Below are positions 6,511 to 11,650 of a DNA stretch of 11,650 nt, in pieces. The notes beneath the pieces are model-generated. The model ran no database searches. It was not told the DNA's origin and saw only the letters and a list, made by a program, of their open reading frames with translations. The DNA is from Oscillospiraceae bacterium. GTDB lineage: Bacteria > Bacillota > Clostridia > Oscillospirales > Acutalibacteraceae. The stretch is taken from positions 1 through 11,650 of the forward strand of contig DNIP01000168.1 of the NCBI GenBank assembly GCA_003499325.1, read 5' to 3'. A program made the translations under genes and the position numbers. The stretch's first letter is position 1, and each line of letters opens with the position of its first letter.

Positions 6511-6543
6511 AAAAAGCAGGAGCCTGAACTCCTGCTTCTTTTT
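6511..6543. terminator. Bidirectional intrinsic terminator between rpe and the lipoprotein gene
   Basis: AAGCAGGAG (6514-6522), loop CCTGAA, then CTCCTGCTT (6529-6537) form a perfect 9-bp stem. A T-rich tract follows on the plus strand (to 6544) and an A-run precedes it (6511-6514), giving a short T-run on the minus strand. It suits the convergent arrangement. Confidence 0.85.
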
Positions 6544-6560
6544 TATAGTTGATGGCGAGA

Positions 6561-6576
6561 GTCGGCTTATGCCGAC
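6561..6576 (-). other. Small hairpin just after the lipoprotein stop
   Basis: GTCGGC (6561-6566), loop TTAT, GCCGAC (6571-6576). On the minus strand it lies 18 bases past the stop of the lipoprotein gene and has no T-run, so it probably protects the 3' end at most. The main terminator is at 6511-6543. Confidence 0.4.
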
Positions 6577-6594
6577 GCTTTCGATGATGGAATC

Positions 6595-7104
6595 TTATTT
6601 GATCTCTTTACCGTCCGCATCATACTCGGTGCGGGTGGCGGTGCCGTCCTCACTATAGGTGGTCACAACGCTCGACGTCACCTTGCCCTGTGCGTCCATC
6701 GTGGTGCGCTTGGTCTCAAAGCCGTTCTCGTTGCGCTCAAATACGACCTGCGTGCTGATTGTGCCGTCTGTCTTATAATGGATCTCCTTGGCGACAAAAT
6801 CATTATCGTCATATTCATAGCCGATCGAGCCCTGCAGCTTGCCGAGCGAATCATAGGTATAGCTGCGCACGACATGACCCTTTTCATCCTTATCGACTTT
6901 CGTGTAGCCGGTTGCCTTGCCCTCGGCGGTGGTAGCGATGGGAGTCGCACCCTCGGGAACCGACGCAGCGCTCTGCGCGCTCGACGCGCTTGACGCGTTA
7001 GAAGAAGTGCTTTCAGCCTTTTTATTTTCCTTGTTACAGCCTGCCATAGCGGCAACAGACAGAATGAGCATCACAGCGAGCAATAACGAAATGATCCGTT
7101 TCAT
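6595..7104 (-). CDS. Small surface lipoprotein with YD/RHS-like repeats
   Basis: A 169-residue predicted lipoprotein. The type II signal peptide is MKRI, a hydrophobic core (4-20) and the lipobox M-A-G-C23; C23 would be lipidated and the protein held at the outer face of the membrane. Residues 24-50 are a Lys/Ser/Ala-rich linker of the kind that spans the cell wall. From about residue 62 to the end, repeats of roughly 20 residues follow the pattern Y-(D/E)-x-x-G-(K/F)-x (YTYDSLGKLQG, YEYDDNDFVAK, FERNENGFETK, TTMDAQGKVTS, TEYDADGKEIK). These resemble YD repeats, which form beta-hairpins. The start at 7104 is chosen because AAGGAG lies 7 nt before it and the signal peptide begins there; an upstream in-frame ATG at 7167 adds a hydrophilic stretch without a ribosome site. 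A strong promoter lies just upstream. The partner or ligand is unknown. Confidence 0.85.
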   Translation of the reverse strand: MKRIISLLLAVMLILSVAAMAGCNKENKKAESTSSNASSASSAQSAASVPEGATPIATTAEGKATGYTKVDKDEKGHVVRSYTYDSLGKLQGSIGYEYDDNDFVAKEIHYKTDGTISTQVVFERNENGFETKRTTMDAQGKVTSSVVTTYSEDGTATRTEYDADGKEIK

Positions 7105-7172
7105 AAAACCTCTCCTTATACATAGCAGCCGTAAAAGCGGCATGCTTTTGTGATCGTGATTTGACATTTGCT

Positions 7173-7200
7173 ATTATAGCACAAATTACGATTTAGTCAA
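7173..7200 (-). promoter_or_regulatory. Promoter of the lipoprotein gene
   Basis: On the minus strand TTGACT (7200-7195) and TATAAT (7178-7173) are separated by 16 bp. The predicted start near 7166 leaves a leader of about 60 nt. The rightward hydrolase gene begins only about 17 bp away. A plus-strand TTGACA at 7161-7166 with a weak -10 AATTAC (7184-7189) could serve that gene, in which case the two promoters overlap. Confidence 0.7.
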
Positions 7201-7216
7201 CACGATGGAGGGTATT

Positions 7217-8329
7217 ATGATCATCAAACCCGATAAAAAGGAATGGCTGCTGCGCTGGCCGATCTCGGATGCACCGCGTCAGACCGCCCTGCAAAGAATT
7301 GCGGCGGAGCATGATTTTCTGCCGCAGAACAGCTGTTTTTTCAGCCCGACAGCCTGCTGTGTCGCGGCGGCGCTGAGCATGAGCGCCGAGGATGAAAAGC
7401 TGTTGCGCGATAATCTGAGCGCCTTGGGCTACGGCGACGTCATCACAGCGGCGTATCAGAATTCCGAGCGCGATAAGGCCGGCATGTGTATCGGGAGCCG
7501 CATCAGGGAAAACCGTTTGCAGGTCGCCGTCGTACTGCGCAGCACCTCGGGCGACGAATGGTACTCCAATTTCGAGGTCGGCTATTCCGCCGAGCACAGC
7601 GGCTTTGCGAAGGCGGCGGACTATGCGGAGCTCAGGCTCGGCGACTATGTATTCACTCACGCCATCGGGATGGAGCCCGAGTTCTTTGTGACAGGCTACA
7701 GCCGCGGCGGCGCCGTCGCCAATATCCTCGCAAAGCGATTATGCGACCGCCATGGGCTGGAGCGCGTCTGCGCCTATACCTTCGCCTCGCCCTCCACCAC
7801 GCTCAGCCGCCGCACCAATCGCTACAACTGCATCTTCAATCTTGTGCGGCAGGAGGATCTGTTCGCCCGCGTGCCGCCGGAGGGCTGGGGCTACACCAAG
7901 TACGGCAAAAACATCTCGCTGTCGGATGCGGGCGATATAGCCGCGCGCTTTCGTCAGCTCACGGGCGAAGATTACATCGGCTTCACCCGTCAGCGACCCG
8001 TGGACAGCTTCATCGGCGCTGTCTATGACCTTGCGCCGAATGTCAATGCCTATTACCGCCGTCGCAGGCAGGTCGGCGACCGCAAGCTGAGTCTCTATGA
8101 ATTCATGATCTCATTCGCGCATATGCTGTCGCGGAACATGGATGACGCCGCCGCGGATATTGTCCTCTCGGCGATGGCGTCTGACTACGCCGATCTGCTC
8201 AACTTTTTGTCGAGCGGGGCTGATCTGAACGACCTGACCGCGCCCGCGAACGGGATCCCGCGGTGCAGTATCGCGGACAGCCACTCCCCCGCCGCCTACA
8301 TGGCTTCTCTGGACAGGGTCTTGGGGTGA
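7217..8329 (+). CDS. Class-3-lipase-like alpha/beta hydrolase (DUF2974/Mbeg-like)
   Basis: A 370-residue hydrolase with no signal peptide, so probably cytoplasmic. The nucleophile elbow is G160-Y-S162-R-G164 followed by GAVANILA, the standard G-x-S-x-G lipase/esterase motif. Before it, AVVLRSTSGDEWYSNF and EHSGFAKAA match the oxyanion-loop and HxGF regions of class 3 lipases, with RST in place of the usual RGT. Afterwards AYTFASPSTT and VRQEDLFARVPPEGWGYTKYG match the segment that carries the acid, pointing to D214. SHSPAAYM near the C-terminus supplies the likely histidine, H356. The substrate (acyl ester or peptide) is not evident. The start at 7217 follows GGAGGG (7207-7212); an in-frame ATG at 7205 overlaps that ribosome site. 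The last 34 bases overlap tail to tail with the MecA-like gene on the other strand. Confidence 0.8.
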   Translation: MIIKPDKKEWLLRWPISDAPRQTALQRIAAEHDFLPQNSCFFSPTACCVAAALSMSAEDEKLLRDNLSALGYGDVITAAYQNSERDKAGMCIGSRIRENRLQVAVVLRSTSGDEWYSNFEVGYSAEHSGFAKAADYAELRLGDYVFTHAIGMEPEFFVTGYSRGGAVANILAKRLCDRHGLERVCAYTFASPSTTLSRRTNRYNCIFNLVRQEDLFARVPPEGWGYTKYGKNISLSDAGDIAARFRQLTGEDYIGFTRQRPVDSFIGAVYDLAPNVNAYYRRRRQVGDRKLSLYEFMISFAHMLSRNMDDAAADIVLSAMASDYADLLNFLSSGADLNDLTAPANGIPRCSIADSHSPAAYMASLDRVLG

Positions 8330-8832
8330 CAACCGTTCAAAAGGATAGCGCCGTGCTCCCGAATCCGTGCGAAAACCGCGTCGCTCACGGGGTACAGCTC
8401 ACCGTATTCACTCAGGCGCGCCGTCATATCCGCCGTCACAGAGCCGCAGGGCAGGAGGATGTACCTGCCCTCATAGGTATAGACGGTATAGCCGCCCTGC
8501 GGTCGCGACTGCCAAAAGTCCAGCATCGCGTCAGCGTCGAAGAACACGCAAAGCTCACGCGCCTGACTGCGCTTGATGCGGAACTTTCTGCGACGCTTGA
8601 CGGTATGCACCGAGATGATCAGCAGACAGCCCTTGTTCGTCGGAAGCGCCTCGATCAGATAGCTCTTGCCGCGGTGATCCAGTCCGCAGATCTCCCCCAC
8701 GCGGCAGAGCAGATCCTTCAGCCCCGACTGTATTTTGTCGGTGCTGCCGTCCAAAGAGAGCGCATACCGCCGCATATCCCCCTCACCGAGGGACACCAAT
8801 ATCGTCTTTTCCCCGATCATCTCAACCGTCAT
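8296..8832 (-). CDS. MecA-like adaptor protein (negative regulator of genetic competence family)
   Basis: A 178-residue protein that I place in the MecA/YpbH family by overall pattern. The N-terminus (MTVEMIGEKTILVSLGEGDMRRYAL) and the segment SYLIEALPTNKGCLLIIS resemble the MecA N-terminal domain, which recruits substrates. A basic linker (KRRRKFRIKRSQ, about 80-91) follows. The second half, ELCVFFDADAMLDFW to ARLSEYGELYP and REHGAILL, resembles the C-terminal domain that binds the ClpC unfoldase. In Bacillus MecA targets ComK and other proteins to ClpCP. This copy is shorter than the roughly 220 residues usual there and lacks the acidic linker. The ATG at 8832 is preferred because GAGG lies 7 nt upstream; a GTG at 8838 is only 1 nt from it. 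The client is unknown, and family membership is moderately sure. Confidence 0.65.
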   Translation of the reverse strand: MTVEMIGEKTILVSLGEGDMRRYALSLDGSTDKIQSGLKDLLCRVGEICGLDHRGKSYLIEALPTNKGCLLIISVHTVKRRRKFRIKRSQARELCVFFDADAMLDFWQSRPQGGYTVYTYEGRYILLPCGSVTADMTARLSEYGELYPVSDAVFARIREHGAILLNGCHPKTLSREAM

Positions 8833-8855
8833 ACGCACACCTCATATCTGAATCC

Positions 8856-8884
8856 ATGATAAAATATCCGCCGTCCGCAAGCAA
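8856..8884 (-). promoter_or_regulatory. Possible promoter of the MecA-like gene
   Basis: On the minus strand TTGCTT (8884-8879) and TATCAT (8861-8856) are 17 bp apart, with a start point about 17 nt before the start codon. Both hexamers depart from consensus. Confidence 0.35.
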
Positions 8885-8928
8885 GTGAAGATTGCTGGAT
8901 GGAAAGCATTGGCATTCTTATCATATGC

Positions 8929-9115
8929 GGTTAACGGTGAATGGTTAACGGAGAACGGTGAAGGGAGGGCTTCGCCCTCACCCGATTTATAAAAACAACA
9001 AACGTCCGACGGCTTACCATAGAGTGACAGACGTTATCTTTCGCAGACATCATATCAATCCAAAACGCGTCGGCGTTTCCCGACACCGTTAACCGTTAAC
9101 TGTTAACCGTTCTCC
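8929..9115. repeat. Repeat-rich spacer with inverted GGTTAACGG arrays at both ends
   Basis: The left side has GGTTAACGGTGAAT (8929-8942), GGTTAACGGAGAAC (8943-8956) and GGTGAAGG (8957-8964). The right side (about 9084-9115) has the same motif inverted: ACCGTTAACCGTTAAC, then TGTTAACCGTTCTCC. Between them are the hairpin repeat at 8963-8987, a stretch without recognisable features (8988-9060), and a hairpin AAACGC-GTCG-GCGTTT (9063-9078). The arrangement resembles a small non-coding mobile or recombinogenic element of about 190 bp. No gene is seen in 8839-9205. Confidence 0.55.
8963..8987 (-). repeat. Dispersed hairpin repeat, minus-strand copy
   Basis: Read on the minus strand this is AAATCGGGTGAGGGC, loop GAA, GCCCTCCC. 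Its arms are identical to those at 2856-2883, with a different loop. It sits inside the GGTTAACGG repeat block. Confidence 0.65.
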
Positions 9116-9124
9116 AAAAAAACA

Positions 9125-9153
9125 TTGACACTCCCTGTCGCATATTGTAATAT
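9125..9153 (+). promoter_or_regulatory. Promoter of the GH13 glucosidase gene
   Basis: TTGACA (9125-9130), a 17-bp spacer, then TAATAT (9148-9153). The start point would be near 9160, giving a leader of about 45 nt. Confidence 0.7.
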
Positions 9154-9154
9154 T

Positions 9155-9173
9155 TTGGTATAGGCAATACCAA
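9155..9173 (+). promoter_or_regulatory. Palindromic operator candidate at the glucosidase start site
   Basis: TTGGTAT (9155-9161), AGGCA, ATACCAA (9167-9173): two perfect 7-bp half-sites around a 5-bp centre, placed across the predicted transcription start. A repressor bound here would block initiation. LacI- or GntR-type sugar regulators use sites of this size, but no regulator gene is in the window. Confidence 0.5.
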
Positions 9174-9205
9174 TCCATCATAACCCAACCATAGGAGTGA
9201 ACGAC

Positions 9206-10765
9206 ATGAGTACAAGCTGGCTGAAAAATTCCGTTTTTTATGAGATCTATCCCCAGAGCTTTTGCGACAGCAACTCGGACGGTATCGGCGATCTGCGCGG
9301 TATCGTGACCAAGCTCGATTATATCAAGAACCTCGGCTGTAACGCGATCTGGATCAACCCGATCTACGATTCGCCGTTCATGGACGCGGGTTACGACGTG
9401 CGCGATTACAAGAAGATCGCCCCGCGCTACGGCACGATGGAAGATTTTGAGCACCTGTTGGAGCAGGCTCATAAGCGCGATATGAAGATCCTGCTCGACC
9501 TCGTGCCCGGACACACCAGCGATACGCACGAGTGGTTCCAAAGCGCTAAGACGGGCTTTCCGACTCCGCACGACGACCGCTACATCTTCACCAAATGCGT
9601 ATGGGACGCGCCCGCGGAATACCGCATGATGTGCGGCGTATGCGAGCGCGACGGCAACTATCTGGTCAATTACTTCTCCTCTCAGCCCGCGCTCAACTAC
9701 GGCTTCTATGAGGTCACCCACCCCGAGTGGCAGTTCTCGTCCGACTCTCCCGAGGCATGGGCGACCGTTGACGCGCTCAAGGATATCATGCGCTTCTGGC
9801 TTAACAAGGGCATCGACGGCTTCCGCGTCGATATGGCGGATTCGCTGGTCAAGAACGACGACGACAAGGTCGCGACCGCCAAGATCTGGCGCAATATCCG
9901 CGAGATGATGGACAGCGACTACCCCGACGCAGTGCTGGTCAGCGAATGGAGCAATCCCCTGCGCGCGATCGTCAACGCGGGCTTCCACGCGGATTTTTAC
10001 CTTGACCATCAGGGCAACGGCTACAACGAGCTGTTCCGCAAAAGAGCCACCCCCGACAGTGATAACCTGAGTGTGTTTGCCGACGGTGCGCACGGCGACA
10101 TCACCGCCTTTTTAGCGGATTATGTGCCCGCCTACCTCTGCTCCAAGGATCACGGCTACATCAGCTTCATCACCAACAACCACGATATGCCCAGAGCGCC
10201 GTTCTACATGAGCGAATGGATGGTACAGCTCAGTCACGCCTTCATCATGACGATGCCGGGCGTGCCCTTCGTCTACTACGGCGACGAGATCGGTATGCGC
10301 TACCGCACCGACCTGATCTCTAAGGAGGGCGGCTTCTCCCGCACAGGCTCGCGCACCCCGATGCAGTGGAACCACGAGAAGAACCTCGGCTTCTCCGATG
10401 CGGACGAGGAGATGCTTTATCTGCCGCTCGACTACAGCGAGGGCTACCCCACCGTCGAGGATCAGATCGGCGTAGGCGGCAGTATCTATGAGAACCTCAA
10501 ATCGCTGATCGCCCTGCGCAAGGCCAATCCCGAGTTGATGAACGAGAGCGATTTTGAGATCGTGTACGCCAGGGAAAAGGAATATCCCTTCGTCTACAAG
10601 AGGGGCAGCTTCACGGCGTTCATCAATCCGAGCGACGAGGACAAGACCATCGAATTCGACGCCGACGGCATGAAGGAATATTACTTCCTCGGCGGCTATG
10701 AGATCGGCGACGACAGTGTCACCATCCGCAGCCGCAGCTTCCTGCTGTTGCGGAACGAGGGATAA
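9206..10765 (+). CDS. GH13 alpha-glucosidase-like enzyme (alpha-amylase superfamily)
   Basis: A 519-residue glycoside hydrolase family 13 protein without a signal peptide, so it should act on imported maltose- or isomaltose-type oligosaccharides. The N-terminus VFYEIYPQSFCDSNSDGIGDLRGI is the start of the TIM barrel as in oligo-1,6-glucosidases and trehalose synthases. Catalytic residues are D209 in GFRVDMA (nucleophile), E247 in LVSEWS (acid/base) and D327 in NNHD (transition-state stabiliser). Two conserved regions deviate: region I is D98-LVPGH103, with Gly where Asn is usual, and region V is Q160-PALN, where QPDLN is usual. These could shift specificity. PFVYYGDEIGM and a beta-sandwich C-terminal domain (about 430-519) complete the fold. 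It is slightly shorter than the roughly 555 residues of typical oligo-1,6-glucosidases. The start is ATG 9206, 8 nt after AGGAG (9193-9197); a GTG at 9197 overlaps that site. The exact substrate is uncertain. Confidence 0.9.
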   Translation: MSTSWLKNSVFYEIYPQSFCDSNSDGIGDLRGIVTKLDYIKNLGCNAIWINPIYDSPFMDAGYDVRDYKKIAPRYGTMEDFEHLLEQAHKRDMKILLDLVPGHTSDTHEWFQSAKTGFPTPHDDRYIFTKCVWDAPAEYRMMCGVCERDGNYLVNYFSSQPALNYGFYEVTHPEWQFSSDSPEAWATVDALKDIMRFWLNKGIDGFRVDMADSLVKNDDDKVATAKIWRNIREMMDSDYPDAVLVSEWSNPLRAIVNAGFHADFYLDHQGNGYNELFRKRATPDSDNLSVFADGAHGDITAFLADYVPAYLCSKDHGYISFITNNHDMPRAPFYMSEWMVQLSHAFIMTMPGVPFVYYGDEIGMRYRTDLISKEGGFSRTGSRTPMQWNHEKNLGFSDADEEMLYLPLDYSEGYPTVEDQIGVGGSIYENLKSLIALRKANPELMNESDFEIVYAREKEYPFVYKRGSFTAFINPSDEDKTIEFDADGMKEYYFLGGYEIGDDSVTIRSRSFLLLRNEG

Positions 10766-10777
10766 TAAGAAAACAAC

Positions 10778-10807
10778 GGGGGCGGTCAATACCGTCCCCC
10801 TGTCTTT
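10778..10807 (+). terminator. Stem-loop after the glucosidase gene, weak terminator or attenuator
   Basis: GGGGGCGGT (10778-10786), loop CAAT, ACCGTCCCC (10791-10799) form a 9-bp stem with one G-T pair. It is followed by the mixed tract CTGTCTTT rather than a clean T-run. The next gene starts at 10820 with no evident promoter in between, so partial read-through into it is likely. Confidence 0.55.
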
Positions 10808-10819
10808 ATGGAGGTATTC

Positions 10820-11377
10820 ATGAAACACACAGGAACCGTTCCGCTCGAGACCGAGCGCCTGATCCTGCGGCGGTTCACATTGAATGACGCACAGCAGGCG
10901 TTCGACAACTGGATGTCGCGTGAGAAGGTCACGCGCTACATGACATGGCAGCCCTACCAGAATGTTGAGGATGTCAAAGGCTACATACAATACGTGATCG
11001 GCACCTATGAGAAGCCCGACGCCTACTATTGGGCGATCGAGGAAAAGAACAGCGGACAGGTCATCGGCAGTATCAGCGTGATATGGCTCAATGAAGAGGT
11101 GGGATCCGCCGAGGTGGGCTACTGTCTGAGCGATGATTATTGGGGCAGAGGAATGATGCCCGAGGCACTCAGTGCCGTCATTCATTATCTTTTTACAGCT
11201 GTCGGTTTGAACCGCATCCAGGCTGGGCATGACGTGAACAATCCGAACTCGGGCAGAGTGATGGAGAAGTGCGGTATGCGGTATGAGGGCACCTTGCGTC
11301 AGGCAGACCGCAATAATCAGGGAGTGTGCGATACCGTATTGCGCGCGATCCTCAAAAATGATTACAATAATCGATGA
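10820..11377 (+). CDS. GNAT-family N-acetyltransferase, RimJ/RimL type
   Basis: A 185-residue acetyl-CoA-dependent acyltransferase. The opening LETERLILRRFTLNDAQQAFDNW (9-31) is the typical RimJ/RimL-like start. WAIEEKNSGQVIGSISV (about 73-89) is the core beta-hairpin. AEVGYCLSDDYWGRGMMPEAL includes the acetyl-CoA pyrophosphate-binding loop at W108-G-R110-G111-M. NRIQAGHDVNNPNSGRVMEKCGMRYEGTLRQ is the C-terminal part with the conserved N-x-x-S-x-R-V-M-E-K-C-G-M segment. Members acetylate ribosomal protein N-termini, antibiotics or small amines, and the target cannot be told from sequence. The start is ATG 10820, 5 nt after GGAGG (10810-10814); an ATG at 10808 overlaps the ribosome site. It lies 54 bp after the glucosidase gene and may share its transcript through the intervening stem-loop. 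No functional link between the two is evident. Confidence 0.9.
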   Translation: MKHTGTVPLETERLILRRFTLNDAQQAFDNWMSREKVTRYMTWQPYQNVEDVKGYIQYVIGTYEKPDAYYWAIEEKNSGQVIGSISVIWLNEEVGSAEVGYCLSDDYWGRGMMPEALSAVIHYLFTAVGLNRIQAGHDVNNPNSGRVMEKCGMRYEGTLRQADRNNQGVCDTVLRAILKNDYNNR

Positions 11378-11383
11378 AACGAT

Positions 11384-11415
11384 AGAGCTTTCCGCCTCGG
11401 AGGGCTCTTCTTATT
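11384..11415 (+). terminator. Terminator of the acetyltransferase gene
   Basis: AGAGCTTTCCG (11384-11394), loop CCT, CGGAGGGCTCT (11398-11408) form an 11-bp stem with two G-T pairs, followed by the T-rich TCTTATT. It begins 7 nt after the stop codon. Confidence 0.7.
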
Positions 11416-11423
11416 GCACCCTC

Positions 11424-11582
11424 ATACTAAGTATCATTAAAACACTTTAACATTTAATGCGATAAATTCCGCATAGCGGTGTTGTCGTCCTTGACATACG
11501 CCAGTATGCCTGCGTCCTCCGCCTTGCTCTGCGAAATTTCTCGCTAACAAATTTGTTAAAGCGTTTAATGGATACTTAGTAT
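11424..11582. mobile_element. 159-bp MITE-like imperfect inverted repeat
   Basis: The ends are perfect 12-bp inverted repeats (ATACTAAGTATC at 11424-11435, its complement at 11571-11582). They extend with few changes to 11452 and 11554 (ATTAAAACACTTTAACA against CATTAAACGCTTTAACA). Homology between the arms continues inward (GCGATAAATTCCGCATAGC against GCGAGAAATTTCGCAGAGC) to a tip CATAC-GCCA-GTATG at about 11497-11510. The whole unit can fold as one long hairpin. It has no reading frame, so any transposase would act in trans. TA dinucleotides at 11425-11426 and 11580-11581 would fit a TA target duplication as in the IS630/mariner group. Confidence 0.65.
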
Positions 11583-11599
11583 AACAAACCACATCAAGG

Positions 11600-11631
11600 G
11601 CTGTCGCGTTCATCTGCGCGACAGCTTTTTT
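11600..11631 (+). terminator. Strong intrinsic terminator near the window end
   Basis: GCTGTCGCG (11600-11608), loop TTCATCTG, CGCGACAGC (11617-11625), then six T (11626-11631). It is a textbook terminator located after the MITE-like element. It may be the original terminator of the acetyltransferase transcript, now displaced by the insertion, or a back-up to the weaker stem at 11384. Confidence 0.85.
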
Positions 11632-11650
11632 GATTTTTTAAAAAATGATG

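Noticed and set aside
8263..8859. Rightward open frame of 198 codons over the MecA-like gene
   Set aside because: It starts inside the hydrolase gene in another frame and lacks any ribosome site. The leftward frame has a GAGG at good spacing and family-like segments.
9155..9173. CcpA cre site at the glucosidase promoter
   Set aside because: The cre consensus (TGWAAACGNTTWCA) does not match; there is no central CG in the palindrome.
9089..11230. Two leftward open frames (334 and 372 codons) opposite the glucosidase and acetyltransferase genes
   Set aside because: Both are shadows of recognised genes, and the second spans two separate genes and their spacer. Neither has a ribosome binding site that fits.

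Overview
The window looks like chromosomal DNA from a gut-type Firmicute of class Clostridia, probably near the Ruminococcaceae/Oscillospiraceae. The clues are strong GGAGG-type ribosome binding sites, GC-rich codons beside AT-rich spacers, an RlmB, a MecA-like adaptor, a lipoprotein with an Ala/Ser linker, and many small palindromic intergenic repeats. The family placement is inference. Nine protein genes are supported; seven read rightward and two (the lipoprotein and the MecA-like gene) read leftward.

Layout. Bases 1-40 hold the tail of a palindromic repeat with a T-tract. A consensus promoter then drives a PAP2 membrane phosphatase (193-732). Its terminator stem appears to be split by a cloverleaf-shaped repeat (about 739-900). 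Next comes a long AT-rich spacer with three DnaA-box-like 9-mers (995-1134), then a DUF6512-type membrane protein (1368-1925) and the 23S rRNA methyltransferase RlmB (2042-2797). A leader made of consecutive small hairpins (2805-2975) precedes an 884-residue membrane protein (2996-5650). That protein keeps the topology of a P1-type ATPase but has lost the phosphorylated Asp, the P-domain Lys and the TGE and GDGxND motifs. Ribulose-phosphate 3-epimerase (5820-6470) follows and ends at a terminator shared with a leftward lipoprotein with YD-like repeats (6595-7104). A cytoplasmic class-3-lipase-like hydrolase (7217-8329) overlaps tail to tail with a leftward MecA-like adaptor (8296-8832). After a repeat-rich spacer (8839-9205) lie a GH13 glucosidase (9206-10765), with a consensus promoter and a palindromic operator candidate at its start site, and a GNAT acetyltransferase (10820-11377). 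The window closes with a 159-bp MITE-like inverted repeat and a strong terminator.

The genes do not form one pathway. They read mostly as single-gene units, several separated by terminators. The items most worth follow-up are the P-type ATPase pseudoenzyme, the hairpin-array leader, the repeat inside a terminator, the DnaA-box cluster away from any dnaA, and the terminal MITE-like element.
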